Assembly (NCBI GenBank): GCA_958009055.1
Contig: OY253655.1
Location: 186,001 to 250,000 of the forward strand
Reading direction: 5' to 3'
DNA from: Choricystis sp. odSpoLacu1
Taxonomy: Eukaryota; Chlorophyta; Trebouxiophyceae
Length of the DNA stretch: 64,000 nt
Shown here: in pieces, positions 23,073 through 37,611 of the stretch
How positions within the stretch are numbered: the first letter of the stretch is position 1
How the letters are laid out: every line of letters begins with the position of its first letter
Translations under genes and position numbers: made by a program
The notes under the pieces: generated by a model
Told to the model about the DNA's origin: nothing
Database searches by the model: none
What the model saw: the letters and a program-made list of their open reading frames with translations, nothing else

Positions 23073-23352
23073 TCGAAGGAGCGAAATTGGAAACTGTCTC
23101 TTTCCTGTGTTTTGCTCTGTAGGTTTGCCGGTACACACGCTGGCTGGTCAGCACGCTCGATGCGGCCACCTGGTACGCGGGAGGGGAGGAGGGGAGGAAT
23201 TGCTGACGACGCTGAAAAGAAAAACGTCGTCGCACTGTGTTTTTCGTCTCCCCACTCTCGAAACGAAAACGACTCTCCCCCCTCCCTCCCGCGACTCGCG
23301 CCACCCGCACCACCCGCTTGAGTGCGGTGGCAGATTGCCACCACCACCACCC

Positions 23353-26300
23353 ATGCGGGGCACACGACACGACGGCGGGCCAGGTGTGTGTGTGTGTGAA
23401 AACGTCGCGTGGCATTGAGCATGCCGCGCGACGTTGTTTTTCAGGCCGTCGGCCCTCTCGCCCAACGCGCACGTTTCTGCTGTACAAGCTCGCTTGGGAC
23501 AACGTCGCTCACGCCCTTTCTCGCCCACCCCTCTCCACACAGCTGCCGCCGCCGCGCGCGCCGCGACGTCCGCCGCGGCGGACGCGGCCGAGCTGGCCGC
23601 GCTCAACACCCAGCTGAGAGCCGAGCTGGAGCGGCTGGCTGGGGAAAGAGTGAGTTTTGGGGGGGAGGGGGTTGTGGAAGGGAGAGAGGGCGGGCTCTTG
23701 TGTTCCCCTCACGCACTCTTCTTCCACACACAACAGGCTGGCAGCTTGCGCGCCTCCCCTCGCCGCGCCCACAGTGGCGGCGCCCCCGGCCCCTCCTCCC
23801 TGGCAGACCTCGAACGCGCCAACGCGGCGCTGGCCGCGAAGGTGGGCCTGTTGAGAGGCAACGTCGACGCACTGGCTGCCGAGGCGGCCGCCGCCGCCAC
23901 GTCCGCCGATGCAGCCACCGCAGCGCGCGCCCGGGTGGCCGAGCTGGAGTCCGAGGTGGCGACCCTGCGCGCGCGCGCGGACGCGGGCGCGCGCGTCGAC
24001 CGCGCGACCGCGATCGCGACCGCGGCCGCACTGGGGCCAGGGCGGGGGCCGCCGCCTGTTCCATTGGCGGACGACGCGCCGGACGACGTGCTGGCGGCTG
24101 TGGCAGACGCCAGGCGAGCGACCAGCGCGGCTGGCGAGCGCGCCGCGGCGGCCGAGGCGGAAACGGCGCGCCTGGCAGCGCTGCTGGCTGCTGCACGCAG
24201 TGCGCCCCCCGTCCAGGCACCCCCGCCGGCTTCGACGGCCGAACTGGCCGCGTTGAGGGCTGAGCGAGACGCTCTCGCAGCCGAGGTGGCCTCTCTGCGC
24301 GCTGCGCCGCCGCCCCGTCCGCCCCCCGCCGCCGCCGCGGCCGCGGCCCTCGACGCCGCCGTCGCGGATGCCAAGGCGGCCGCCGCCGACGCGCTGGCGG
24401 ACGCCACGGCACGCGCGGCGGCAGCCGAGGCGCGGGCGACGGCGGCCGAGGCGCAGAACGAGCAGCTGGAGCGGGCGGCGTGCGGGGCGCAGGTCAAAGC
24501 CGACGCTGCACGTGCAGACGCGGAGGCAGCCACCGCAGCCGCTGCTCGTGCCGAGGAGCATGTGGCATTGCTGGAGGCCGAGCTGAGGGCGCGTGGCGGC
24601 GGCCGTGAAAGCAGCGGCGGCACGAGCGGCGCGGTCGCGGTCGCAGGGGCGGTGGACGGCATCGACCGCCGCCCCTCTTCATCCGGAGTCGTGTGGTCGC
24701 CCCGCTCCGATGCCGCTGGCGCGGCCGACCCGCACGAGGTGGCCGCCCTGCGGTTTCGGGTGGCCGAAATGGAGCGCCAGCGTGATGAAGCACTGGCCGC
24801 GGCCGACGCGCTGGCGCAAGCGGCGGCCGCACCGACGCCGCCTGAAGACACCGCCCCCCTGCGCTTCAAAATTGAAGAGTTGACCCGCCAACGCGACGAA
24901 GCCCTGGCCCACGGTGAAGCCATGGCTGCTGCTGCCGCCGCGGCGCGGCAGGCTGGTGATGACGCGGCCGCAGACGCGCGCCGCTCGGCGGACGATGAAA
25001 CCGCGCCTTTACGCTTCAAAATCGAGGAACTCACCCGCCAGCGCGACGAAGCCCTGGCCCACGGTGAAGCCATGGCGGCCGCCGCCGCGGCGGCGAGGCA
25101 GGCTGCTGACGACGTGTCGGCCGCCGCGGCCGCCGCCGACGCGCGCCGCGCCATGGACGACGCCGCCACCGACGCGCGCGTCGATGCCGCCACGTCTCGC
25201 GCGGACGACGCGGTGGCGGCAGCCCAGGACGCGCGCGCGGATGCGGAGGACGCGCGGCGGGTGGCGGGCACGGCGGATGATGAGATCGCCAAGCTGAGGC
25301 TCGAGGTGGACGTGTTGACGGGCGTCGCTGCTGCTGCGGCCGCAAGTTGCACCACCCCCAACGGTGGCAGCACATCCGGCCCCGAAGTCGCAGACCTTAC
25401 AGCTACCGTGGACCGGCTGCAGGAGGAGTTGGCGACCGCACAGGCAACCATCGACGAGCGCGGCGCCGCGCTCGCGGCCGCGCGCGCGGAGGCGAGTCTC
25501 GCCGGCGAGCGCGCGGAGGCTGAGGCGGTGGCTGTCGCCCGTCAGCTCGCCAGCGATGCCGAAGCCGCTGCAGGGAGGGCGGCGGAGCAGGCGGCCTCCG
25601 CGCGCGGCGCGGTCGCGTCACTCGAGAGTGACCTCGACGCTGCTCTTGCCGACGCGGCCGCCGCACGCGCTGAAGCCGCGGAAGCGGTGGCAGCCGCTTA
25701 CAAAGCAGTGCCCTCCCCGTGCCCAGCCTGCGCTGCCGCCACCGCTCGCATTGCAGAGTTTGAGGCGGCACTGGCAGACGCGCGCGCGAGCACAGCCCTT
25801 CCGCCACTCGCGCTGCCGCCGCTCGCGGCGCCGCCTCGGCGGCCCAGCACGGACGCGGCGCCGCCGTCGCCCGCGGCGGCAGCGTTGCCGGCCGCCCTGC
25901 TGACGTCGCACGGGTCAGAGTCGAGCGAGATTGGGCCCGCGCCCGCGTTGGCGGTTGTGGCGGCTGCGGCCGCCGCGGCGGCAGCCACCACCACCGCCAC
26001 GCCACCCACCACCTCCGACGCATCCCCCACCACCACCACCGTGCCCGCCCTCCAGGCCCGGGTGGCGGCGCTAGAAGCAGCTCTGGCGGACGCAGACGCG
26101 ACGCACGCGCTGCGCGACGCCGCCCAGACCGCCACCAAAGCGGAAATTGCCGACCTCACGCGCCGCCTGGGGCGGGGCAACGTCAGCAACGACTACCTCA
26201 AAGGTGTCCTCGTGGGTGGCTTTGAATCAGGGGAGCTGGCCCCCACGTCCGCGCTGCGCCCCGTGCTGTCGCGGCTGCTCCATTTTGCGCCCGACGATGA

Positions 26301-26403
26301 CGCCCGCATCGATGCCGCGGCCGAGAGGAGGCGGGGTGGGGGCGGTGTGTTGGGGGGGTTGTTTGGCGGGTTGCCGAGGCGGGGGTCGGGGGCGGCACTG
26401 TGA
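23353..26403 (+). CDS. GRIP-domain golgin (coiled-coil Golgi tether)
   Basis: A trans-Golgi tethering protein. Proposed exons are 23353-23383, 23543-23649 and 23737-26403, which add to exactly 935 codons. The 87-bp second intron is a multiple of three and stays open, so it could be mistaken for coding. Most of the protein is Ala/Glu/Arg-rich coiled coil. Residues encoded near 24735-25130 hold three related blocks, two nearly identical and 150 bp apart (APLRFKIEELTRQRDEALAH). The C-terminus has a GRIP domain: NDYLKGVLVGGFESGE then ALRPVLSRLLHFAPDD. GRIP domains bind the GTPase ARL1 on trans-Golgi membranes. The first exon is the least certain part. Confidence 0.78.
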
Positions 26404-26506
26404 AGAAGAGAAAAATGATCGAGGGTTAAAAAACACAACTGCGGCCGGGGGGCCAATTGATGCCGCCCCCATCTCTCCCCTGCGCCTCCCACTCCTTGCT
26501 TCCTCC

Positions 26507-29442
26507 ATGCCCACCGTCTCCTTCCGCGTCGTCTACCCCACCACCTGGGGCCAGACGGTGGCCGTGCTGGGCGCCCCAGCGACGCTGGGCGGCGGCAACC
26601 CGGCGCGCGCGCCGCGCTTGACCGCCCGCGTGCTGGGCGGCCAGGTGGTGTGGCAGGCGACGCTGACGTTGCACGCTGGTGAGGATAGCGACCTCACCAC
26701 CCTCATCTACCGCTACGCCGTGCTGAACGCCGACGGCGTCACCGTCGTGGATGCAGAGCCACGTGACCGTGCCGTCGCCCTCCCCCCCGCCGGCGACGCC
26801 CTGCTGTGCCGGGACACGTGGACGAGCGACGCCGACCCGGGGGCGTTGTTGACGCGGGCCCCGTTCCGCATCTGGAGGCCGGCGCGGCGGTGTGTGAGCG
26901 GTGGGGTGGTGGCGCTGCCGCCTCCAACGGATGACCCGACAGCAGTCACCCTCCACCTGTCCGTGCGCGTCGCGGGCCTCGCCCCAGGCGACGCCGTCGT
27001 CGTCCTGGGGTCGGCCCCCGCCCTGGGCGCGTGGCGCCCGGAGCGCGCGCTCGCGCTGACCGAGACCGACACCCCGCTCTGGCGCGGCGTGGCGGTCGTC
27101 CCCGCCCCCCACTTTCCCGTCACCTACCGCTACGCTGTGCGGCGGGCGGCTGCCGCCCCTGACACTGAACCCGACCTGGAGGCGGGCGACAACCGCATCG
27201 CGGCCTGGGAGGAGGGCGGCGCGCCGAGAGCGCTCGCGTCTGATGGCGGCTGGCTGCGCACCGCGTCCCCGTGGCGCGGGGCGGGCCTTGCCGTCCCCCT
27301 CTTCTCCGTGCGCTCAGACGGCGGGTGTGGCGCGGGGTCATTTGGCGACATCGCGCCCCTCGCGACCTGGTGCGCGCGCGCGGGGTTGCGCGTGCTGCAG
27401 CTCCTGCCCGTCGTCGACACGCGCGTCGCCGGCGACTGGACCGACTCCTACCCCTACTCCGCGGTGTCCGCGTTTGCGCTGCACCCACTGTACATGGATG
27501 TGGATGGGTTGGTGGAGGAGTGTGGGCGCAGTGGGGTGAAACTGCCGCCGGTCGCAGCACAAGCCTACCAGTCCGCGCGTTCAACCCTCAACCCTCTGCC
27601 CGACGTCGACTACCCCGCCACGCTGGCCGCCAAACTGGCTGCCGCGGTCGCTCTGTACTATGATGGCGGCGGCGAAGGGAGGGCGATGCAGGAGGAGGAG
27701 GAGGCGGCGGCGGCTTCGCGCGGTGGCGACACCGGCGGCGCGCTCCCGTGCTCCGATCCACCTTTCGCCGCCTGGCAACGCCACCACGCGGCCTGGTTGC
27801 GCCCCTACCTGGCCCACCGCGTGCTGGCGGACGCCGTGTTCGGGCACGCAAGGCATGCAGAGTGGGGGGCCCTATCGGCACCCACCCACTCCGATGTCGA
27901 CCGCATCCTGGCCTCCCCCCTCTCCCGCCCCGCCCGCTTTGAGGCCTGGCTGCAGTGGCACCTGTGGCGCCAGCTGAAGGCGGCTGCGGCAGCCGCGGCT
28001 GGTGTCGGCGTCGCGCTCAAGGGTGACCTGCCGATCGGGGTGGACCCCTCCTCCGCCGACGCGTGGTGGAGCGCCCCCCTCTTCCGCCGCCACGCGTCCA
28101 CGGGCGCCCCCCCCGACGCCTTCGACGCCAGGGGCCAGGCCTGGGGGTTCCCCCCCTACGCGTGGGGCAGCGGCGACGCGGGCGCGATGGCGGCCTGGTG
28201 GCGCGCGCGCCTGACCCACATGGCCTCCTTCTTCGCCCTGCTGCGCGTGGACCACGTGCTCGGCTTCTTCAGAGTGTGGGAGCTGCCGGCGGGCGCGGCG
28301 ACGGGGCTGTGCGGCCAGTTTCGGCCGGCGGCCGCCATCACGCGGGCAGAGCTCGAGGCGGCCGGCCTGTGGGACGTCCACCGCCTGGCGGACCCCTACA
28401 TCACGCTCGAGTCTGCCACAACTGCTCTAGCCTCCGTGGGTGGCGCCGCCGCGGTCGCCAGGTTCACGGTGGCGGGGGAGGGGGGCAGGTTGAGGCTGGC
28501 CCCCGTGTGCGCGAGTGAGGCATTGATTGATGCCCTGACCCCCGCCGACGTCGCCGGCCTCATCCCCGACGCTGCAGACACGGACGCCCTACTGGCCGCC
28601 GCCCAGGCGGCCCTGTTGACGCTGGCCCAAAACGTGTGCCTGGTGCGTGATTTAGATGCCCCCTCCGAAACCTTCCACCCGCGCTTCAACGTCACCGCGT
28701 CCCCCTCCTTCGCGTCCCTGCCCGACCCACACTGGCGGGACACGCTGGCGGCCTGGCACGATGATTATTACTACGGCGCTCGCCATGACGCGCTGTGGAC
28801 CGCGCGCGCGCGCGCGCGTCGCTCGGGCCCCTCGTTTCAGCGACTTCCATGCTCATCTGTGGTGAAGACCTGGGCATGGTGCCCCGCTGCGTGCCGCCAG
28901 CCCTGGCAGCGCACGGTGTGCTGGGGCTGCGCGTGCAGCGCATGCCGCACGCGGAGGGTGGTGGGGGTGGGGGTGGCGGCGGCTGTTGTGGGAGTGGGGC
29001 AGACGCCGCCGCTTCCCCCGAGTTTGGGGACCCAGCCCGCTATCCGGTGCTGTCGGTGGCGGCGCCCTCCACCCACGACTGCCCCCCGCTGCGGGCGTGG
29101 TGGGAGGAGGATGGCGGGCGGAGGGAGAGGTACTGGGGAAAGGTGCTGCACCGCGCCGGCTCCCCACCCCCCACCTGCACCCCGGCCGTCGCCTCCGCCA
29201 TCCTCACCCACCACGCCCGCTCCCCCGCCATGCTGGCCGTGTTCCCTCTGCAGGATGTGCTGGCGCTGTCGCCGCGTGCCGCGGAGAGGGACGCAGCGCA
29301 GGAAATTGTCAATGATCCCTCCGTGCGCCGCCACTACTGGCGGTACAGGTGCCAAGTGTCTGTGCAGGCGCTGGCCGCGGATGGCGAGTTGACGGAGGGG
29401 GTGCGGCGCCTGGTGGCGGACGCGGGGCGGGATGTTGGGTGA
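26507..29442 (+). CDS. 4-alpha-glucanotransferase DPE2 (two CBM20 + GH77), frame slip at CG repeat
   Basis: Cytosolic disproportionating enzyme that moves one glucosyl unit of maltose to a heteroglycan or glycogen during starch breakdown. About 977 residues, single exon. Residues ~1-115 and ~140-255 are starch-binding CBM20 domains; the second has VVVLGSAPALGAWRPERAL. GH77 motifs: LPVVDTRVAGDWTDSYPYS, RVDHVLGFFRVWELP with the nucleophile Asp (~581), ICGEDLGMVP with the acid/base Glu (~783), and APSTHDCPPLRAWW with the third acidic residue (~854). The frame changes within an 18-nt CG repeat (28801-28818). One CG unit fewer would restore a single frame, so an assembly or replication slip is likely. 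A poly-Gly insertion follows RVQRMPHAE. Confidence 0.88.
28801..28818. repeat. (CG)9 microsatellite in DPE2 coding sequence
   Basis: Nine CG dinucleotides inside the GH77 domain. Removing two bases here rejoins the two halves of DPE2 (DALWTARARA to SLGPLVSATS). Confidence 0.85.
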
Positions 29443-29774
29443 TTGTTTTTTGTGGGGTGGTTTGAGAATGATAAAAGAAAACTGGTTTGGTTTTAGAATC
29501 GAGACCGTGTGCAGGCTGTTCTGATTTGTTGTTTGTTACGCTTTTCGTGTGTGTGCTAGCTTTGCTGTCACGCAGGGTGGGTGTGGGCGCGACGCTGATT
29601 TTTTCCTTCTCTTTGGCTTGGTTTTTTGTTTTCGTTGGAACACTCTCGCGCAGGCATTTGCGTTTCCTCCCCTCTTTTTCCCTCTTCCCCCAGCGCCACA
29701 CACGTGGTCCACCCGCGCCCGCCCTTACCAGGCGCGCACACACACCACACACACACAACACCCCGAAAAAAAAC
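29443..29774. other. DPE2 3' flank and DDX3 promoter/5' UTR
   Basis: About 330 bp. T-rich after the DPE2 stop and C/A-rich with a (CA)n run before the helicase start. Both flanking genes are on the plus strand. No further gene seen. Confidence 0.5.
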
Positions 29775-32318
<2,544 letters not shown>

Positions 32319-33303
32319 TTTGCATCGCCTGGTTCGGCGTCCCCCACGCCCTTCCCTTACACCCGCCCTTTTTTTACGCACGCGCTGCTGCACTGTCCGG
32401 GGTGAAGCGTTTCATTTCTCGCGCGTTCAACGATCGAGAAATCTTTCTTCCTCACCCCGGGCACCACCCCCCCCCCCAACGCGGGCACACAACCGAGACA
32501 CTGCGATGTGTGTGCCTGTGCGTCCCCTTATGATCACATGCAACACGCGGCAGCGCGTTTTTGGAGAGAGAGAGAGAGAGAGAGAACACACACACGGCTC
32601 GGGAGGCGGGCCCTTCACGCGCGTGCCAGCGCGGGTGCCCAACTGAGGCGGTGCGCGCCTTTTTTTAAAGACACCTTTGTTTTTCCTGTTTCGTGTGGGG
32701 GGGCGACCTTCTTACTTTGCGTGGGCGGGAGGGCTGTGGACGCCACACTCTTTTTTTGAATCACTGGACTTAGTTTTTTACGCACACCAGGCGCTGTCGC
32801 GCACCCCTCTTCTTCTTTTCACTGTCGTCCCTCCGCCCCCCTCCAGGGAGGCGGACGCGGCCGCGCGCGTCTTAAACCATAGTTCACTGTTGAATTCTCG
32901 AGTCTACACCACCCTTTTTTTACCCCCGCGCTTTTTTCGCTTTCCCACGCTGGGACACACACGACAAAACGTGCTTTTCATTTCAACACGCGCCCCACTC
33001 AACACGCACGCACGCACGCATGCCCCCACACACAATCCTACACTCCGTCGCGGGTGAGCGCGGGGCGGGACCGGGTTTCCACACGGTTTTTTTTTTTTTT
33101 CGCCGCCCCCCGACACGAGGGGGCGCCCCGGTCCGCGCCCTGGCACGCCGAGTGTAAAACACACAAAGACTCCCGACAGCCGACAAAAACGTGTGAGTGG
33201 GTGTGGACACACGCCTACAGAGAGAGAGGGCCGGTGGTGTTACAAACAACGCAGAGCAGGAGACAGAACAACAAAAAAGAAAAAAAAGGATCAAAAAATC
33301 AAA
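32319..33303. other. Intergenic region between convergent helicase and S26 genes
   Basis: Nearly 1 kb without a recognisable gene. It contains long C, T and G runs, a (GA)n microsatellite at about 32562-32584, and a short CGCA repeat near 33005-33020. It presumably contains both 3' UTRs. No tRNA T-arm or protein motif is visible. Confidence 0.5.
32562..32584. repeat. (GA)n microsatellite
   Basis: About 23 bp of alternating G and A in the intergenic space after the DDX3 gene. Confidence 0.9.
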
Positions 33304-34193
33304 TCACCACGTCACCAGCCTGTCGACATCCACCGGCTCCGCCGCCAGCACCGCCGCCGCGTCCGCCGCCGTGGCGGCGCACACGCCGTCCACCACGGGG
33401 CCGTGGTCGGTGGCGGAGGCCGCGGAGTAGACGACGCGGCCGATGAGGGAGGAGGTGGGGACGGGCCCAAACGAGCGCGAGTCGCGCGCGGCGGCGGCGG
33501 GCAGGGCCGCGTTGTCGGCCTCCACCCACACACAGCCCGGGGGGACCGCCACCTCGCCATCCGCGGGGTCGTCAGTGACGAGCGGCTGCCCCGCCACGGC
33601 GCCGATGCGGCGGACGAGGACGGAGCCCTGGGCTTCGAGCGGGGGGGCGGACGCCGCCGCGTCGGGCTGTGCCGGCGCGGTCAGCGCCACCACGTCCCCC
33701 ACCCTCGGCGCCAACCCCGGCTCCCGCCACAGGAGCAGGCCCTCGACAGCGCCCGCATCCCGGCGTGCCGCCGCGTTGAGGGTGGGCGCCATGGCGGCGC
33801 CCGCGAGGACGAGGGGTTGGGTGATGGCGCGCGTCGCGGCGGACGCGAGCGCGGGCAGCCAGGCGCCGCCGTCCGCTGTGGCGGCGCGCGCGTCGGCGGC
33901 GACGCAGGCGAGGCGAGCCTGAGTGGTGTGGGTGTGCGGGGTGTGCGGGGTTGAGAGAACAGAGGGTTGGACGAGGGGGGAGGGCGCCACGTCACCTCGA
34001 CGTGTGTGCGTGGTGACGCGTTGCGACGAAACCTCTCGCCCGCGCGCCCGTCTCTCTCTGTCCACGCACCAGTGCGTAGCGTAGGCTCCACGTTCCGGTG
34101 GCCATGTCTCCCGTCGCGCGGGGCGGAGAGGGTGCAGAAAGGGAGGGCCATGCGAAGAAAAAAACGCGGGGGCGCACTCAGAACGTGTTGCAC
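33304..34193 (-). CDS. S26 signal-peptidase-like protein lacking the catalytic dyad
   Basis: Resembles inner-membrane signal peptidases (IMP/LepB, S26), but the key residues are gone. Exon 2 (33918-33304) has GAAMAPTLN where active enzymes have the nucleophile in G-S-M-x-P-T-L, so Ser is Ala. It has SVLVRRIGAVAG where the catalytic Lys would precede the Arg, so Lys is Arg. The later family box VPPGCVWVEADNA and DSRSFGPVPTSSLIGRVV are intact. Exon 1 ends at 33996 in phase; its start is 34193 or, more likely, 34151 (MALPFCTLSAPRDG), giving about 256 residues with a basic, presequence-like start. Green plants have catalytically doubtful S26-like proteins linked to mitochondria, and this may be one. 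Function is inferred only from fold. Confidence 0.7.
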
Positions 34194-34404
34194 TCTCCGC
34201 TCAGCCTTTCAAAAACAGAGAACTGGGCCTCCGGACGGCGCCGCCCGCGCCCCCGCGCCCGCACTCACACTCTGCAGGGTGAGCTCGTGCGCACGCCCGC
34301 CTGCGCCCTCCCCCACTGGTGCAGGGGACGCGGCGGGGGGGCACGCATCGAGCGCCAAAAAAAAACAGTCGCGCGCTTCGCCCGCTTCGCCACCCCCACC
34401 CACG

Positions 34405-37310
34405 ATGCCGCCTCCCCCCCTGGACGGCGTGCGCGTCGTGTTGACCGGGTACTCGGCCACCTCCAAAGCCAAGCTGACCGCGCTGGCGACGCGGCTGGGG
34501 GCGACCGTGGTGGATGGTGTCAGCGCGGACGCGCCGCCCGCGGTGTGCGTCGCGTTCAGCGTGTTCACGGCCAAGTACAGGGTGAGTGGGAGAGGGTGGA
34601 GGTGGTGGGGCGGGGGCCGAGGGCGTGTGTGGGGAGGGAGGGAGGGGGCGGAATTCCAATGCCGACGCGTTTTCGTTCTTCTCCCACCCTCACACACACA
34701 GGAAGTCAAAGCGTTGCCGTCCACGCACCCCGTGCCCGTCGTGTCGGCGGCCTGGCTGGAGGACTGCGACAAAGAAAATGCCAAGGTGAGAGAGAGTGGG
34801 AGGGGGAAGGGAACGCTTTCTATCTTCCTTCTGCTTCTGCCCCCAGTCTCACACGACCCTCTCCTCCCCCTCAGGTCCCCACGACCCCCTACGCCCTCAC
34901 CCCGCTCACCGGCATCAAGTTCTCCATCACGGGCGGCCGGTCCGCCGCCAAGGACGCCCTGGCGGCCCGGCTGACGGCCGCGGGGGCGACTTACACAGCG
35001 ACCTTGACGAAAACGTGCACCCACCTCCTCGTCCTGAAAGACGATCCCCCGCCCGGCACCGCCGCCGGCACCACCGTCGCCACCCGCACCGTGTCCGCCA
35101 AGGAGCGCGCCGCGAGGGAGTGGCGGCAGCGCGTGGTGTGGGGGGAGGCGTGGGGGGGGGCGGTGTTGGGCCCCCGCGGGTACGACCGCTCTGTCGACGC
35201 CGACGCGGCGGTCCCCCCCGCCAGGTCATCCACCGCGCCCGCCCCCACGCCCGCCAGTGCGGCCGCGACGGCGGCATCCCTGCAGGCGCCGGCGGCGAGG
35301 CCGGCGGCTGCGCGGCCGGCGCCAGCCGCGCCGCGGCTGCCGCCGCCGCCGCCGCCGCCCTTCCTCATTCACATCCCCGTCGCGCCCGGCGACCCGGACG
35401 CCATGTTCCTGGATGGAGCCCGCATCGCGCTCACGTCGACTCGGGACGCGGGGGAGAGGGTGGCGCTGTTGGGGGTGGTGCGGGCGGGCGGCGCGACGTT
35501 TGAGCGGTTCCTCCACCCGTCGGTCACCCACGCCGTTGTCGGCTCCGACCCCTCCCCCGACGAAGCCGACGCCCTGCGCGCCCACACCGTGGCCCACCCG
35601 GGCGCTACAGCCATTGTGGGCGTGTCCTGGCTGGCCGCGTGTGCGGCAGAGAGGAGGATTGTGGAGGCGGGACCCCACGCGGTCGACGTGTCCACGCTCG
35701 CGCGCGGCGCCCCGCTCTCCGGCCACCACTTCACTCTGGCCGCCCTGGCCCACGGCGATGGCGCGGCTGACGCGGCGTCCACCATCGTGCGGGCGGGCGG
35801 GCGCACGTTTGACGGGCGCACCGCGCGCGGCGTGCCGCCAGAGGGCGCGTGGGCGGTCTGCCCGCCGGGGCTGCCCGCCGCCACCGCCGCCTCCCTGACC
35901 GCGTCGCACCCCGACTTTGCGATGGTGCCTCCCACCCACCGCGTCACCCAGGCCTGGCTGGCCGCCTCCGTGGCGGCGGGGCGGCCGGTGGCCACGCCGC
36001 CGCCGCCGCGCACGCTGAGTGCCGCGCGTGGCGTGCCGCCCGTGCCCCCCCTCGCCCCCCTCCCCCACGCCCTGCCCCTCCCCGATTTTGCGGAGGGACG
36101 CGTCGTGCTGTGCGGGTCCGGCCTGTCGGCCGCCGCCCGGGCGTCCGCGGCGGCGTTGGGCGCGGTGCTGGGCGCGCGCTGGCGCGACACCATGACCGCG
36201 GCCACCACCCACCTCCTCACCCGGGGCCGCACCGGCGAAAAGTATGCGCGCGCGGGCGAGTATGGCGTCGTCCCCGTCACCCCGGACTGGTTGACCGCGT
36301 GCGCGGTGGCGGGGGGGCGGGTGGAGGAGCACGAGTTTCACCCGCCGGAGAGTGGTGGTGAGCCGGCAGCGCGTGTGGCTGCTGCGGCCGCCGCGCCCTC
36401 CCCCGCGCCTCCCGCCGCTGCCGCCACTCCATCCAGCGTGGCCAGTCGGGGCGGCGGCAGCGGGCGCGGCGGGCGGCGCATGTCGGGGCTGGAGTTGTCG
36501 GCGGTCGCGCGCGCGGCGGTCGGTGTGCCGTCCCCCGCCGTCGCCTCCGCGCCGCCGCCGCCTCCCTCGCTGCCGCGGCGCACCCCCGCGCCCGACGCTG
36601 GAGGCACGCCGCTGGCTGCGTTTGCGTCCCGCCCGCCGGGCGAGACGCCGGTGGCAGCGTCGTCCCGCGTGGCGGCGGCGGCGACGCCGCGCGCGCTGTC
36701 GGCGGCGGCCGCCTCCCCGGTGGCTGCCGCACACCCGCCTCCACCACCACCACCACCACCCTCCGCCGACCGCCCCGAGCTGAGGGCTGCGTTCGATGCT
36801 CTGGACGCGGCCATCGGGTCGCGCGCGGGCGGCGGTGGAGCGTCGAGGCTCGGAGGCGGCGGCCGTGCCGCCACCGCCGCGCCTGCTGCCGCCGGCTCCA
36901 CCCCTCCCTCCGCCCGCACCCGCCGCCGGCTGCGCACTGCGGTGGCACCTCTGCCGCACGACGACTCCCAGAACAGCGACCCGACTGGTGGTGGGGGTGG
37001 TGGCGACGCCGCCGCCCCACCCGGGCGCAAGCGCGCGCGCCGCGCCGCGGTCGCGTCGTCGGCGCCCTCTCTGGGCGTCCCCTCCTCCCTGCCGCCGCCG
37101 CCGCCCGACTGCTCCCAACTGGTGGCGTACGACGCGGGCGCGGCCGCGCCGTCCCCGCCGCTGGGCGGCGACGGCGGCGCCCCGCCCGGCCGCCGCCGCC
37201 GCGACCGGGGGGCGCCGCCGTCGGCTGAGGCCAGGCGGGCCCTGGTGCGGGCGGTCACGAGACGGGGGGCGGGGGCGACGGACGTGCTGGCTGAGATGGG
37301 GTTGATGTGA
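34405..37310 (+). CDS. Five-BRCT protein, TopBP1/Dpb11/MEI1-like
   Basis: A DNA-damage and replication scaffold. Exons 34405-34581, 34702-34785 and 34875-37310 sum to 899 codons. BRCT 1 spans exons 1-2 (LDGVRVVLTGYSATSKAKL ... VPVVSAAWLEDC). BRCT 2 follows (LTGIKFSITGG ... CTHLLVLKD). BRCT 3 is FLDGARIALTSTRD ... VTHAVVGSD ... GVSWLAACAAERR. BRCT 4 is LSGHHFTLAALAHG ... VTQAWLAASVAAG. BRCT 5 is FAEGRVVLCGSGLS ... TTHLLTRGRTGEKY ... VTPDWLTACAVAGG. The last ~350 residues are Ala/Pro/Ser-rich and disordered, with a basic patch PPGRKRARRAA suited to nuclear import. Five BRCTs with this spacing match plant MEI1 more than eight- or nine-BRCT animal TopBP1. Such proteins bind phosphorylated partners in checkpoint and meiotic repair. 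Confidence 0.85.
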
Positions 37311-37611
37311 AAGGAGGAGTGGTTTGTTTCATTTTCTGCGTGTTTTTTTCTTGTTTCCCAGGCTGCGGTGTCCCCCCCCGCTGCAAAACACTTGCCCTGC
37401 AAAGCACTGCGTGTGTCCACACACAACACCATCTCTCATGAAATGTGGCTGATTTTCGTTTTGTTTTTTGCGCACAACACAGGGGATGTGTGGGGGGGGG
37501 AGGCAACGCGCCCCCGCCTCGAAACCCAAAGATGATCGCCCTGCCTCCCACCCCCCTTCCGACTCACACACACACACACACACACACATACTGCACCAAC
37601 GCCACCCCTCC

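Noticed and set aside
32508..33446. Small open frames in the 1-kb gap after DDX3
   Set aside because: Low-complexity translations across microsatellites, no motif, no splice logic.
34098..34404. Upstream extension of the five-BRCT protein
   Set aside because: The open frame begins in the divergent promoter region and gives unconserved sequence; ATG 34405 starts directly at BRCT 1.
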